DNA from: an uncultured beta proteobacterium
GTDB lineage: Bacteria > Pseudomonadota > Gammaproteobacteria > Burkholderiales > Burkholderiaceae_C
Direction of reading: 5' to 3'
DNA: 8,006 nucleotides
NCBI GenBank assembly: GCA_903927495.1
Contig: CAIYNH010000572.1
Coordinates: 1-8,006 of the forward strand
The number at the start of each line of letters is the position of its first letter. Within the stretch, counting starts at the first letter, position 1. Position numbers and translations under genes: made by a program. This document shows, piece after piece, positions 1 through 7,477 of the stretch. The notes below the pieces were generated by a model. That model saw nothing but the letters and a program-made list of their open reading frames with translations, was not told the origin of the DNA and searched no databases.

Positions 1-1551
1 TGGATCCACACCAGTTTCATCCTGCAAGATGGTGCCGACCTGCGTTGCCAGCGTGCTCGCAAGTCGAGCATCAAGAAACAGCAACCGCGAACGTCTGGCC
101 AGCACATCTTCAACCGTGCGTGCATATTCATAGCGGGCCGCAAAGCGCACCATGGCTTCGCTTAGTCCCCCACCCAGTTGTCGCTGTGCACCCGGCAGGG
201 ATCGCACGGTGCGCCGCTCGCTGCCGTAGGAGTGCAAACCTGACGCATCACTGATTTTCGGGCCAGCAGTCACAGGCCCGTCGGCTCCCAGAAGCCTCAA
301 GTTCTTGGTCACGCCAGCGTTCAATCTTTCGAGCAAGTTGGCATCAAAGCACTTCTCTAACACGTCTTCCGCCATAGCGCGGTAGGTGGTCCATTTGCCA
401 CCAGTGACCGTGACGAGGCCACTGCGACTGACCAACACCGTGTGCTCGCGGCTCAGGCCTTTGGTGTGGTCACCTTCATCGTCAGGCGGCTTGACCAAAG
501 GGCGCAAGCCCACCCAAATGCTTTTGATGTCAGCTCGGGTTGGTGCACGACTGAGATACCTTGCTGCTTCTCTCAGAATGAATTCAACCTCTTCTTCAAA
601 CGCCTCTGGCTCGCGCGCCAAATCATGGCGCGGCGTGTCTGTAGTGCCAAGAATGAGCTTACCTAGCCAAGGCACCGCAAAAACTACCCGACCATCTTCA
701 GTTTTTGGGACCAGCAGGGCGTGGTCAGTGGGCAGAAATTCCCGGTCGACCACGATATGAACGCCTTGGCTGGGTGCCACCATGGTTTTGACAGCGCGAC
801 CGATGGCCTCGCCATCTTTTTGCCGGAACTCATCTACCCAAACGCCGGTCGCGTTGATCACGCAACGTGCCTGCAAGAGGTAAGAGTGACCAGTCTCGCG
901 GTCTTCACAGGTCAGTCCTGTCACTTTGCCGGCCTCGTGAATCAAGCCTGTAGCGGCGCAGTAGTTCACCAGTAAGGCACTGCGAGTGGCTGCGGTTCGC
1001 GCCAAAGCCAAGGCCAATCGGGCATCGTCGAACTGGCCGTCCCAGTATTTGACACCACCTATAAGGCCTTTCAGTTGAACAGTTGGCAAGCAATGCCGGG
1101 TTTCTGCTCGACTCAGAAACTCGGTGGGGCCGAGGCCCGCTTTACCAGCCAAGGTGTCGTACATCTTGAGGCCAATGCCGTAAAACGGGATCTCCCAGTA
1201 CTTGTAGGACGGCATCACGAAGGCCAGAGATTGTGCCAAGTGTGGGGCATTCTGCAGCAGCGTGGAGCGCTCGTGTAGAGCCTCACGCACTAGCGCGATA
1301 TTGCCCTGTGCCAAATATCGCACGCCACCGTGCACCAACTTGGTCGCACGCGATGAGGTACCTTTAGCAAAATCGTGTGACTCAATCAGGACCACGCGAA
1401 GGCCCCGCGCTGCAGCGTCCAGTGCCACACCCAGCCCAGTAGCACCACCCCCTATGATGGCTAAGTCATATTGACGGGGCTGTGCCAGCCGTTCGATTAA
1501 GTCTGTGCGCCGTGTTGGTAGCGGCGCAGGTTCAAGTGGTATAGGCCTCAT
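1..1551 (-). CDS. glpD: FAD-dependent glycerol-3-phosphate dehydrogenase (partial, C-terminus beyond window)
   Basis: Oxidises sn-glycerol 3-phosphate to dihydroxyacetone phosphate and passes electrons to the respiratory chain at the cytoplasmic membrane. The frame is open for 517 codons from the ATG at 1551 to the window edge. The dinucleotide-binding motif GGGATG is at residues 34-39, followed by GTSSRATKLVHGGVRYL at 64-80, INATGVWVD at 232-240, PWLGKLILGTTDTP at 294-307, GLRPL at 348-352 and GGKWTTYR at 384-391; all are typical of the GlpD/GlpA family. E. coli GlpD has 501 residues and its glycine motif begins near residue 10, so this protein has an N-terminal extension of about 24 residues and probably lacks only a few C-terminal residues here. 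It starts 15 bp after the GH31 stop, with a weak ribosome-binding site, so it is probably translated from the operon mRNA. Its place behind a glycosidase suggests it handles glycerol released from a glycoside. Family assignment is secure; the link to the glycosidase is inferred. Confidence 0.95.
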   Translation of the reverse strand, partial: MRPIPLEPAPLPTRRTDLIERLAQPRQYDLAIIGGGATGLGVALDAAARGLRVVLIESHDFAKGTSSRATKLVHGGVRYLAQGNIALVREALHERSTLLQNAPHLAQSLAFVMPSYKYWEIPFYGIGLKMYDTLAGKAGLGPTEFLSRAETRHCLPTVQLKGLIGGVKYWDGQFDDARLALALARTAATRSALLVNYCAATGLIHEAGKVTGLTCEDRETGHSYLLQARCVINATGVWVDEFRQKDGEAIGRAVKTMVAPSQGVHIVVDREFLPTDHALLVPKTEDGRVVFAVPWLGKLILGTTDTPRHDLAREPEAFEEEVEFILREAARYLSRAPTRADIKSIWVGLRPLVKPPDDEGDHTKGLSREHTVLVSRSGLVTVTGGKWTTYRAMAEDVLEKCFDANLLERLNAGVTKNLRLLGADGPVTAGPKISDASGLHSYGSERRTVRSLPGAQRQLGGGLSEAMVRFAARYEYARTVEDVLARRSRLLFLDARLASTLATQVGTILQDETGVDP

Positions 1552-1566
1552 TTTCTGTAATTGAAT

Positions 1567-3702
1567 TTACCGAACTTCAGTCGATGGAAAAACCCGCTCG
1601 CCACTCACCGGGTCGTCAAATTGATGACGAGCTGCAAGGCCGGTCGCGACAGGAATTGACGCACCGAAACGGGCAAACAAAGGCAAAGTGGATAGTGGTG
1701 CCGCCACCTTGTGCTCTTGGCCGGCTTCAAAACGCGCACCAGTGTAGAAATCAAACCAAGCCTGGGGACCTTTGGGCAGGTAGACACTGCGTGAAGTGGC
1801 ACCAGCCTGCACCACCGGAGCGACTAACAATGCGTCACCCAGCATGAAGTCGTCGCTGTCGGCGAAACATTGTGGGTCATCAGGAAAGTCATAGAAGGCC
1901 GGACGAATGATAGGTTGGTGCAGACTGTGCGCCCGCTCAAAAAGTGACCACAGGTACGGCATCAGGGTGTAACGCAGTCGGATCGCCGCAACCACATCGG
2001 CAGTTACCGCAGGGTGAAGCCAGGGCACGTTGACAATGCCATCGGTCTTCCATGAGTTCATCACCATGCGTGGATTCAGACAACACGCCTGCACCCAACG
2101 CAAAAACAGTTCAGGATCAGGTGACGGACCGGCGAAGCCGCCGACATCGTGACCCACATTGAACATGCCTGACAGGGACATTTGCAAGCCCGTTCGAATA
2201 TTCCAACGCAATGTTTCCCAGCTGGTGGTGTTGTCGCCGGTCCAGGTTTGCGCGTAGCGTTGCAATCCTGGAGGTCCACCGCGTGTGACGGTGTAAACCT
2301 CAGCATTGGGGTAGTGTGCTGCCTGCGCCTCAAAAGTTGCCCGTGTCATCAGCAACGCATGCAGGGGACGGGCGCGGTGCATGGGCATGGCTTCACCAAA
2401 ACCATGGCACATGGCACCATCGTCCATGATGGCGTATTCGTTGTTATCGTTCCAGCCGGTATCGATGCCGTAGTCAAGCACCTGTTCACGCAAGTTCCTT
2501 TGCCACCATGCAAGGGCATCGGGATGGGTGAAATCAAGGTGGGAACCAACACCGTCCCAGAATTGTTCCACCACCGGCTGCCCGGTTTGGATGTCGTGAA
2601 CAAAGCCGCCTTGTGCGCGTACCTCGTTGTAAGCCGGGTGATCATCGAGCAGGCAGGGCTTGATGTTAGCCACAACATGCATACCCGCATCATGGAATCT
2701 TGCGTTCAGTGATTTCGGGTCAGGAAACTTATCGGAATTCCATGTGAACACATAACGACGCTTACCGCGCGACGAGTAGCCCGAGCCGTAGTGGAATGAT
2801 GAGCATGCGATGCCTTCAGCCTCCATGCGGGTGATGAAGCTATCAAGTTGCTCTTGTGCGTTGCTTGCGTCCGTCAATCCCATGGCCGTCTGGGCGAATC
2901 CCAGCGACCAGCGTGGCGGCAAATGGGTGCCGCCGATCAGGCGCACAAACTGCGCGATCACTTCGCCAGGTGTATTTCCCACCATGATGTAGTAGTCCAG
3001 ATCGCCATCATCGATTTCGACATAGCGGAACAACTCATGGTAGTTGTCATGCTCGCAGCCCAAGTCAAAGGTGCACGTCGAAAGCGTGTCGTAATAAATA
3101 CCCCACCACTGCCCTGTGGGAGCACGCGTCAGCACGAATGGCCAGTGTTTGTACAGCGGATCACCGCTTTTCGGGTCATAACCCAGAGAGTCCAGCCCCA
3201 GTGTGCGCAATCGCCTGCCGTGCAGGTCAAGTGGCCCGGTTTTGTCACCCAACCCGTAGTAACGCTCGGTGCGGTGGCGCTGCAGATAGTGCCGGACAGC
3301 ACCGGTGCGTTGACTCGCAAAATATGCTGAAGTTGAACGGTCACTAAATAGCATTTCCCCCTGGCTGTCACGCCACGACAAGGTCAGTGGATCCTCACTC
3401 AGAGTCACCGATAGTGCGCTGGTCCGAAGAGTCACTTGTCCGGGCTTCTCAATCAGCTGTGCGATTGGGCGAGTAAATCCACCAATGTCGTCGCGCTGAC
3501 GACCGCTCCAAGCGACATCCTCGCCAGCGATCGGCGCAATGGCCCAGGTGCGGGTCTCCCGGTAACCAGCCGCTGGTTTGTAGCGTACGCGAACCATGCC
3601 GGACTCCAACACCTGAATGCTAAAGCCAGCACCGCCCTCGATCGATAGATCGACGCCGTGCTCATGTGCGAGTGACACGCGTGCGCGTGCGATTGTCTTC
3701 AT
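1567..3702 (-). CDS. Glycoside hydrolase family 31 alpha-glycosidase, cytoplasmic
   Basis: A 711-residue GH31 enzyme, expected to be a retaining exo-alpha-glycosidase. The N-terminal beta-sandwich region carries YYGLGDKTG (148-156) and YKHWPFVLTR (184-193). The barrel carries GWNDNNEY (416-423), with D419 the likely nucleophile, and TWTGDNTTSW (486-495), with D490 the likely acid/base. GHDVGGF (517-523) and FMLGDALLVAPV (619-630) are further family landmarks. No signal peptide is visible, so the substrate should be cleaved after import. The start at 3702 is supported by AGGAAG (3708-3713) five bases upstream. It lies between the ATPase (55 bp) and glpD (15 bp) in the same operon. Two active-site regions differ from common alpha-glucosidases: DNNEY instead of the usual DMNE, and RMVMNSW (545-551), where many relatives have a histidine in place of N549. 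The exact substrate cannot be read from the sequence. Alpha-glucosyl- or alpha-galactosyl-glycerol fits the neighbours; a maltose-type oligosaccharide remains possible. The sulfoquinovosidase nucleophile signature is absent. Confidence 0.93.
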   Translation of the reverse strand: MKTIARARVSLAHEHGVDLSIEGGAGFSIQVLESGMVRVRYKPAAGYRETRTWAIAPIAGEDVAWSGRQRDDIGGFTRPIAQLIEKPGQVTLRTSALSVTLSEDPLTLSWRDSQGEMLFSDRSTSAYFASQRTGAVRHYLQRHRTERYYGLGDKTGPLDLHGRRLRTLGLDSLGYDPKSGDPLYKHWPFVLTRAPTGQWWGIYYDTLSTCTFDLGCEHDNYHELFRYVEIDDGDLDYYIMVGNTPGEVIAQFVRLIGGTHLPPRWSLGFAQTAMGLTDASNAQEQLDSFITRMEAEGIACSSFHYGSGYSSRGKRRYVFTWNSDKFPDPKSLNARFHDAGMHVVANIKPCLLDDHPAYNEVRAQGGFVHDIQTGQPVVEQFWDGVGSHLDFTHPDALAWWQRNLREQVLDYGIDTGWNDNNEYAIMDDGAMCHGFGEAMPMHRARPLHALLMTRATFEAQAAHYPNAEVYTVTRGGPPGLQRYAQTWTGDNTTSWETLRWNIRTGLQMSLSGMFNVGHDVGGFAGPSPDPELFLRWVQACCLNPRMVMNSWKTDGIVNVPWLHPAVTADVVAAIRLRYTLMPYLWSLFERAHSLHQPIIRPAFYDFPDDPQCFADSDDFMLGDALLVAPVVQAGATSRSVYLPKGPQAWFDFYTGARFEAGQEHKVAAPLSTLPLFARFGASIPVATGLAARHQFDDPVSGERVFPSTEVR

Positions 3703-3713
3703 TGGTTCTTCCT
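3703..3713 (-). promoter_or_regulatory. Ribosome-binding site of the GH31 gene
   Basis: AGGAAG on the minus strand at 3708-3713 lies five bases before the ATG at 3702. It fixes the start in a 55-bp gap that otherwise shows no convincing promoter or terminator, which favours co-transcription with the upstream ATPase gene. Confidence 0.7.
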
Positions 3714-3757
3714 AGTGATTAATTTACCCATGAGCGGACCTGCCAGCGGTGTTAGGC

Positions 3758-4759
3758 TTATAGGCACAAGCCGTTCTGGTCGAAAAAGTGCAGGTGCTCG
3801 GCAGGGGCCGTGACCTTGACTGTGTCGCCGCGTCGAATGGCGGTCTGGCCGCTCAGGATCAGCTCGAATGGCGCATCGGAGACGACATTACCGTGCAGGA
3901 TGCTGGTGCTGCCAAGCTGTTCGACCTGCGACACCAGCAGCTGCAGCGGTCCAGCGTCGGCTAGCTGGGCGTGCTCCGGGCGGATGCCCACGGTTTTGGA
4001 GCCGGGCGCAGCGTGCGGAAATTGAGTCACTGGCACGAAGTTCATACGCGGGCTGCCGATGAAGCCGGCCACAAACTGGTTACAGGGCCGGTTGTACAGG
4101 TCCAGCGGGGAACCCACCTGCTCGATGCGGCCGTCGCGCAGTACGACGATCTTGTCTGCCATGGTCATGGCCTCGACCTGATCATGGGTTACGTAAATCA
4201 TGGTCGCACCCAAGCGGGAATGCAGGTCGCGGATCTCGGCGCGCATCGACACACGCAACTCGGCATCGAGGTTGGACAGTGGCTCATCGAACAAAAACAG
4301 CTTGGGTTCGCGCACGATGGAGCGACCAATGGCCACGCGCTGGCGCTGCCCGCCCGAGAGCTGGGTGGGCTTGCGTTGCAGCAGCGGCTCCAACTGCAGC
4401 AGCATGGCGGCGGCGTTGACCTTGGTTTCGATGAGCGCTTTGGCCACGCCCAGGTTTTCCAGGCCGAAGGCCATGTTGTCGTACACACTCATGTGCGGGT
4501 ACAGCGCATAGGACTGAAACACCATTGAGCAACCCCGGTGCGCGGCTGTGATATCGTTGACGCGCTGACCATCAATGCGGATGTCACCGCTGGTGGTGGG
4601 TTCCAGCCCAGAAATGATGCGCAGCAAGGTGGATTTGCCGCAGCCCGAGGGGCCGACAAACACTACGAATTCACCGTCAGATACTGTCAGGTCCACACCG
4701 TGGATGATGGTGGTTTTGTCAAAGCTTTTGACCACGTTGGAGAGTTGGAGAGTAGCCAC
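3758..4759 (-). CDS. Sugar ABC transporter ATPase, MalK/UgpC type
   Basis: The ATP-hydrolysing subunit of the importer, expected as a homodimer on the cytoplasmic face of the two permeases. The nucleotide-binding domain is complete: Walker [10 protein letters not shown] (36-44), Q-loop glutamine Q82, signature LSGGQ (134-138), Walker B LFLFDEP (154-160), D-loop SNLD (162-165) and switch histidine H192. A C-terminal TOBE-like domain follows, including GIRPEH (258-263), a hallmark of the MalK/UgpC subfamily. At 333 residues it is slightly shorter than typical 350-370-residue members, the shortfall being in the C-terminal domain. The start is GTG at 4759, with AAGGA (4768-4772) eight bases upstream; no in-frame ATG fits better. 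It follows the second permease by 29 bp. Close relatives serve many sugars and glycerol phosphate, so this subunit does not identify the substrate. Confidence 0.95.
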   Translation of the reverse strand: MATLQLSNVVKSFDKTTIIHGVDLTVSDGEFVVFVGPSGCGKSTLLRIISGLEPTTSGDIRIDGQRVNDITAAHRGCSMVFQSYALYPHMSVYDNMAFGLENLGVAKALIETKVNAAAMLLQLEPLLQRKPTQLSGGQRQRVAIGRSIVREPKLFLFDEPLSNLDAELRVSMRAEIRDLHSRLGATMIYVTHDQVEAMTMADKIVVLRDGRIEQVGSPLDLYNRPCNQFVAGFIGSPRMNFVPVTQFPHAAPGSKTVGIRPEHAQLADAGPLQLLVSQVEQLGSTSILHGNVVSDAPFELILSGQTAIRRGDTVKVTAPAEHLHFFDQNGLCL

Positions 4760-4788
4760 AGGTAAAGTCCTTTGAAAGATTCAGCTGA

Positions 4789-5844
4789 TTACTTCACACC
4801 GGCGCTGGCAATGCCAGTAGTGATGTACTTCTGCAAAAAGGCAAAGACCAAGCTGATTGGAATGAGCGTGATGACAGTCATGGCCAACAGGTAGTTCCAC
4901 TGCGTGTTGAGTTCACCTTGGAAGGCGTTGAGGGCAATTTGCAGTGTGAAGTTTTCCGACCTGGATAGCACGATCAGCGGCCACAGAAAGTCGTTCCAGC
5001 GCCACATGAACGAAAAAATGGCCAGCACCGCCATGGCCGGCGCGGCCAGCGGCAGGATGATCCGCCAGTAAATGCGCCACTCGCTCGCGTTATCCATACG
5101 AGCGGCCTCTAGCAACTCATCCGGGATGGTCAGCATGTACTGGCGCAGCAAGAACACGCCGGTAGGAGTGGCCACCGCGGGTAGGATCACGCCCCACAGG
5201 TTATTCAGCAAACCTATGCTTGAGATCACCAGGAAGGCAGGCACCAGGATGATGGTGGGAGGAATCATCAGCGTGGCAATGATCAGCACGAACACCGTCT
5301 TCTGGCCGGTGAACTGGTACTTGGACAGGGCGAAGGCCGCCATCGAATTGAACAACAGTGTGATGATGGTAGCCACCACCGTGATGAACACGCTATTCCA
5401 CAGGTAGGTGCCAAAGCTGAACTTGGCGAACAGCTCGGTGTAGTTGCCGCTCGCAAATTTAAGTTCATCGACCGGTTGGCGGTCCCTGATGTTGACGCGA
5501 ATCTCGGTCTGCGGCTGAACCGGGTCCACCATAGTAGCGACTATGCCGATGCGGCGCACCTGAGCCAGCTCGCGTGTCTTTCCCTGTTCGTCCTTGGCCA
5601 GAAAAAGCGGCAAAGGTTTTTCGTGACCAGCGACCACAATCTCCTTTTGGCTGTAGGGCAGAAAGCTCGGCGGAAACTGGCTCAGCGCGCGTTCGGTTTT
5701 GAAAGATGACATCACCAACCAGAGCACTGGCCCGAACATCACGATCAGACCGGCCAGCAAGTAAGCGTAAGAAACCCAGTCGGTCCAGTGCAGGCTAGTC
5801 CTGCCATGGACGCGACCGCGGGTACGGGTCAGGAAATTTGCCAT
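4789..5844 (-). CDS. Sugar ABC transporter permease, MalG type, with long periplasmic insertion
   Basis: An inner-membrane subunit of 351 residues. Hydrophobic segments lie at about 25-47, 149-172, 184-206, 212-232, 258-280 and 318-338, giving the six-helix MalG pattern. The EAA loop that contacts the ATPase is seen as EAARMDNASEWRIYWRIILP (246-265), with aspartate at the position often held by glycine. The protein is longer than many MalG homologues (about 270-300 residues). The extra length is a polar stretch at roughly 50-147 between the first two helices, predicted to be periplasmic. The ATG at 5844 has AAGGAG six bases upstream, overlapping the TAA of the preceding permease; the gap is only 10 bp, so translation is probably coupled. 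It forms a heterodimer with the preceding MalF-type permease. Family assignment is secure; substrate is unknown. Confidence 0.94.
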   Translation of the reverse strand: MANFLTRTRGRVHGRTSLHWTDWVSYAYLLAGLIVMFGPVLWLVMSSFKTERALSQFPPSFLPYSQKEIVVAGHEKPLPLFLAKDEQGKTRELAQVRRIGIVATMVDPVQPQTEIRVNIRDRQPVDELKFASGNYTELFAKFSFGTYLWNSVFITVVATIITLLFNSMAAFALSKYQFTGQKTVFVLIIATLMIPPTIILVPAFLVISSIGLLNNLWGVILPAVATPTGVFLLRQYMLTIPDELLEAARMDNASEWRIYWRIILPLAAPAMAVLAIFSFMWRWNDFLWPLIVLSRSENFTLQIALNAFQGELNTQWNYLLAMTVITLIPISLVFAFLQKYITTGIASAGVK

Positions 5845-5854
5845 CGCTCGCTCC

Positions 5855-6844
5855 TTATTGCTTTACTTTTCCAGCATCGCCGGCTTTTGATAGTCGCAGC
5901 TGCAAAAGCGTCAGCGCCATGAGGCCGATGGCAAGGATCAATGAAGCTGCAGCGGCCAGTCCGTACAGGTGGATCTGCTCGGCGAAACCAGTCAGGTAAA
6001 TGTATTGCACGATGAAGGTGGTGGCAGAGCCCGGTCCCCCGCCGGTAAGCACAAAGACTTCGTCAAAAGTCTGCACCGCGCGGATCATCACCAGCACCAG
6101 CGCCACGATGAGGTTGGGCATGAGCAACGGCAAGGTGATGCGCCATAGCACGCGCCGTGGCGATGCTGCATCCATTTCAGCGGCCTCGTAGACATCCTTG
6201 GGAATGGCCTGTAAGCCAGCCAGCAGAATCAAGGTGTAGAAACCCATGTGCGCCCAGATAGAGACCACCACCACCCAGAAGAAGGCCCAGTGGCTATCCA
6301 GCAGCCAATCCATCGGCTGCGAGCCAATCGCGACTAACCCGGCGTTGAACACACCCTGGCTTTGCAGCAACCACTTCCAAATCAGCGCCACCACCACAGG
6401 GGACAACAACACCGGGTAGAAAAATACGCCGCGCCAGAAACCGCGGCCGATGATTTTCCGGTTCAGTACCAGAGCAGTGACCAGCGAGAAGAACAGCATC
6501 AGCACCACCTGAATCAGGCTGAATTTAACGGTGTTGAAGATCGAGCGTAAGAAGACATCGGTGCGACAGGACTGTAGCTCGCTGTAATCGCGACACTCCA
6601 GCAGGACGCCGAAATTTTCCATCCCGGTGAACGGCCGCTGCGTGGGCAGCAGGTTGACGCCACCCGTTACTGCATAGATCAGGTTGATCAGGATGGGCAG
6701 AAAGGTGAAGATGCCAATCACCACCAGGTTCGGTCCGACAAAGAGCCAACCAAGGCGCGAGACACCGAGCCATTTCTGACCCAGTCGAAACACTGGCTCG
6801 AACAGGTTGAAACAAAAGCCCAAGACGCTGGAAGAAACCGACAT
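5855..6844 (-). CDS. Sugar ABC transporter permease, MalF type
   Basis: An inner-membrane subunit of 329 residues from the ATG at 6844. Numbering here counts from a TTG five codons further upstream. Hydrophobic helices are at about 39-62, 108-133, 142-163, 190-215, 242-262 and 298-320. The EAA loop is EAAEMDAASPRRVLWRITLP (225-244), and the MalF-type element LTGGGPGSAT is at 271-280, both normal for binding-protein-dependent sugar permeases. I prefer the ATG at 6844 over the TTG at 6859 because GGAG at 6850-6853 is a well-placed ribosome-binding site for the ATG, while the TTG lies upstream of that site. The gene starts 37 bp after the stop of the short secreted protein and its stop overlaps the ribosome-binding site of the next permease. 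It pairs with the MalG-type subunit to form the transmembrane channel. Confidence 0.94.
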   Translation of the reverse strand: MSVSSSVLGFCFNLFEPVFRLGQKWLGVSRLGWLFVGPNLVVIGIFTFLPILINLIYAVTGGVNLLPTQRPFTGMENFGVLLECRDYSELQSCRTDVFLRSIFNTVKFSLIQVVLMLFFSLVTALVLNRKIIGRGFWRGVFFYPVLLSPVVVALIWKWLLQSQGVFNAGLVAIGSQPMDWLLDSHWAFFWVVVVSIWAHMGFYTLILLAGLQAIPKDVYEAAEMDAASPRRVLWRITLPLLMPNLIVALVLVMIRAVQTFDEVFVLTGGGPGSATTFIVQYIYLTGFAEQIHLYGLAAAASLILAIGLMALTLLQLRLSKAGDAGKVKQ

Positions 6845-6849
6845 ATCGA

Positions 6850-6853
6850 CTCC
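6850..6853 (-). promoter_or_regulatory. Ribosome-binding site that decides the MalF-type permease start
   Basis: GGAG on the minus strand sits five bases before the ATG at 6844. This choice shortens the protein by five residues relative to the alternative TTG start at 6859. Confidence 0.6.
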
Positions 6854-6880
6854 GATCAAACTGGTGACGTGTCCGTCGTT

Positions 6881-7198
6881 TTACTTTTCTGCCTGTTTGA
6901 CTGATTCGGCTATGTCGGTGCCAACCTTGGTCAAAGCTTCGTCCGCGCTGAGCTCACCCACGATGGCCTGTGTGATACGGGTCACGGTGGGCAACATGAT
7001 GGCGCGGTTGTATTTGTAGCCCTGCAAGGCATAAGCAGCTGGCGCCAGAGTTACAGTGCCACTGCTGAATACGCCAAGTGCCGCCTGGGCTGCGGGGCCG
7101 GCGCTTGGGATATCCGCAGCACTGACTGACGCAGGCAAGGCAAAGGCTGCAATTGCCACAACGCCAGTCAAGCCACTCTGAAAAAATCGAGCTTTCAT
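6881..7198 (-). pseudogene. Probable remnant of the ABC transporter solute-binding protein (internal in-frame deletion)
   Basis: An intact 105-codon frame, first in the operon, where the sugar-binding protein gene is expected. Residues 1-27 form a good Sec signal peptide: K2 and R4, a hydrophobic core at about 9-22, and cleavage after SVSA. The rest is short, and its final segment, YKYNRAIMLPTVTRITQAIV and the acidic helix after it (61-105), resembles the C-terminal end of family 1 sugar-binding proteins. Such proteins usually have about 400-450 residues, so around 300 residues of ligand-binding core appear to be missing while the frame is kept. The ATG at 7198 has AAGGA (7205-7209) six bases upstream. 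Expression signals look intact, so a short secreted peptide may still be made, but it could not bind sugar like a normal family member. Alternatives are a genuine small periplasmic protein or an assembly artefact. The binding-protein identity rests on context and on my recognition of the C-terminal style, not on a search. Confidence 0.6.
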
Positions 7199-7233
7199 AT
7201 TGAATCCTTTGCAACTTTCATGGTGAAGTCCTT
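7192..7233 (-). repeat. Tandem duplication of ribosome-binding site plus start codon
   Basis: Two adjacent copies of the same module occur on the minus strand: AAGGACTTCACCATGAAAG (7215-7233) and AAGGATTCAATATGAAAG (7192-7209). They agree at 16 of 18 aligned positions with one gap. The downstream copy starts the 105-codon gene. The upstream copy starts an 8-codon frame, MKVAKDSI, from 7221, whose TGA (7195-7197) overlaps the ATG of the main gene as ATGA. This could be a coupled leader peptide or a leftover duplication. Confidence 0.6.
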
Positions 7234-7313
7234 GTAGATAGTAAGAAAGTGAGTTGATAGACAGAAGATCGTCACGCCACTCCCATCGAACAGACCTGAA
7301 AAAACACACAAAC

Positions 7314-7351
7314 AAAAAACCGAGCCAACCCTTGAGTTGACTAGGTTGGCT
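7314..7351 (-). terminator. Intrinsic terminator-like hairpin in the operon leader (possible attenuator)
   Basis: On the minus strand, AGCCAACC (7344-7351) and GGTTGGCT (7323-7330) form a perfect 8-bp stem around a 13-base loop. Three bases later comes a run of six T (7314-7319), with further T-rich sequence beyond. The hairpin lies between the operator array and the first gene of the operon, about 125 bases before its start codon. If the promoter is within or upstream of the array, this would be a leader terminator. No folding energy was computed. Confidence 0.55.
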
Positions 7352-7360
7352 GCACGCTAG

Positions 7361-7424
7361 ATCGTTTTTATTCGGATTTCATTGAAGCAAACTTTAATTG
7401 TTCGATATTATTCGTTTTATATCG
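7361..7424. promoter_or_regulatory. Helically phased A/T-TCG array, probable GlpR operator
   Basis: Tetramers ATCG or TTCG begin at 7361, 7371, 7401, 7411 and 7421, all in exact 10-bp register, with a near match ATTG at 7381. Several extend to TCGTTTT (7362, 7412, 7422, and out of register at 7455). DeoR-family repressors bind multimerically to repeated short half-sites, and the E. coli GlpR half-site contains TTCG. Location between glpR and the operon supports operator function; binding by this GlpR is inferred. Confidence 0.6.
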
Positions 7425-7477
7425 TTTTTTGATCAGTGTTTTCCCTTATTGAGTTCGTTTTGATTTCATTTACAGTC

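Noticed and set aside
45..1474. Several plus-strand open frames of 60-125 codons opposite glpD
   Set aside because: They overlap a complete glpD frame containing all family motifs; the plus-strand products show no family features.
2182..2712. A 176-codon plus-strand frame opposite the GH31 gene
   Set aside because: It is antisense to the catalytic core of GH31, where codon constraint makes long antisense frames common; no domain is visible.
1567..3702. The GH31 enzyme as a sulfoquinovosidase acting on sulfoquinovosylglycerol
   Set aside because: The YihQ-type nucleophile region (ADFGEY) is absent and no sulfoquinovose catabolic gene is nearby, though the product logic (sugar plus glycerol) would fit.
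4781..4788. The 8-bp palindrome TCAGCTGA between the permease and ATPase genes
   Set aside because: It is too short to be meaningful alone, has no T run for a terminator, and lies in a 29-bp intra-operon gap.
3758..6844. The transporter as a UgpAEC glycerol-phosphate importer or the rhizobial-type GlpSTPQV glycerol importer
   Set aside because: There is one ATPase rather than the two of GlpSTPQV, the MalG-type permease is much longer than UgpE, and a GH31 glycosidase in the operon points to a glycoside. The alternative is not fully excluded.
6881..7315. A longer 144-residue version of the first operon gene starting near 7315
   Set aside because: The extension would bury the signal peptide and has no ribosome-binding site, while the ATG at 7198 has a good one and places the signal peptide at the N-terminus.
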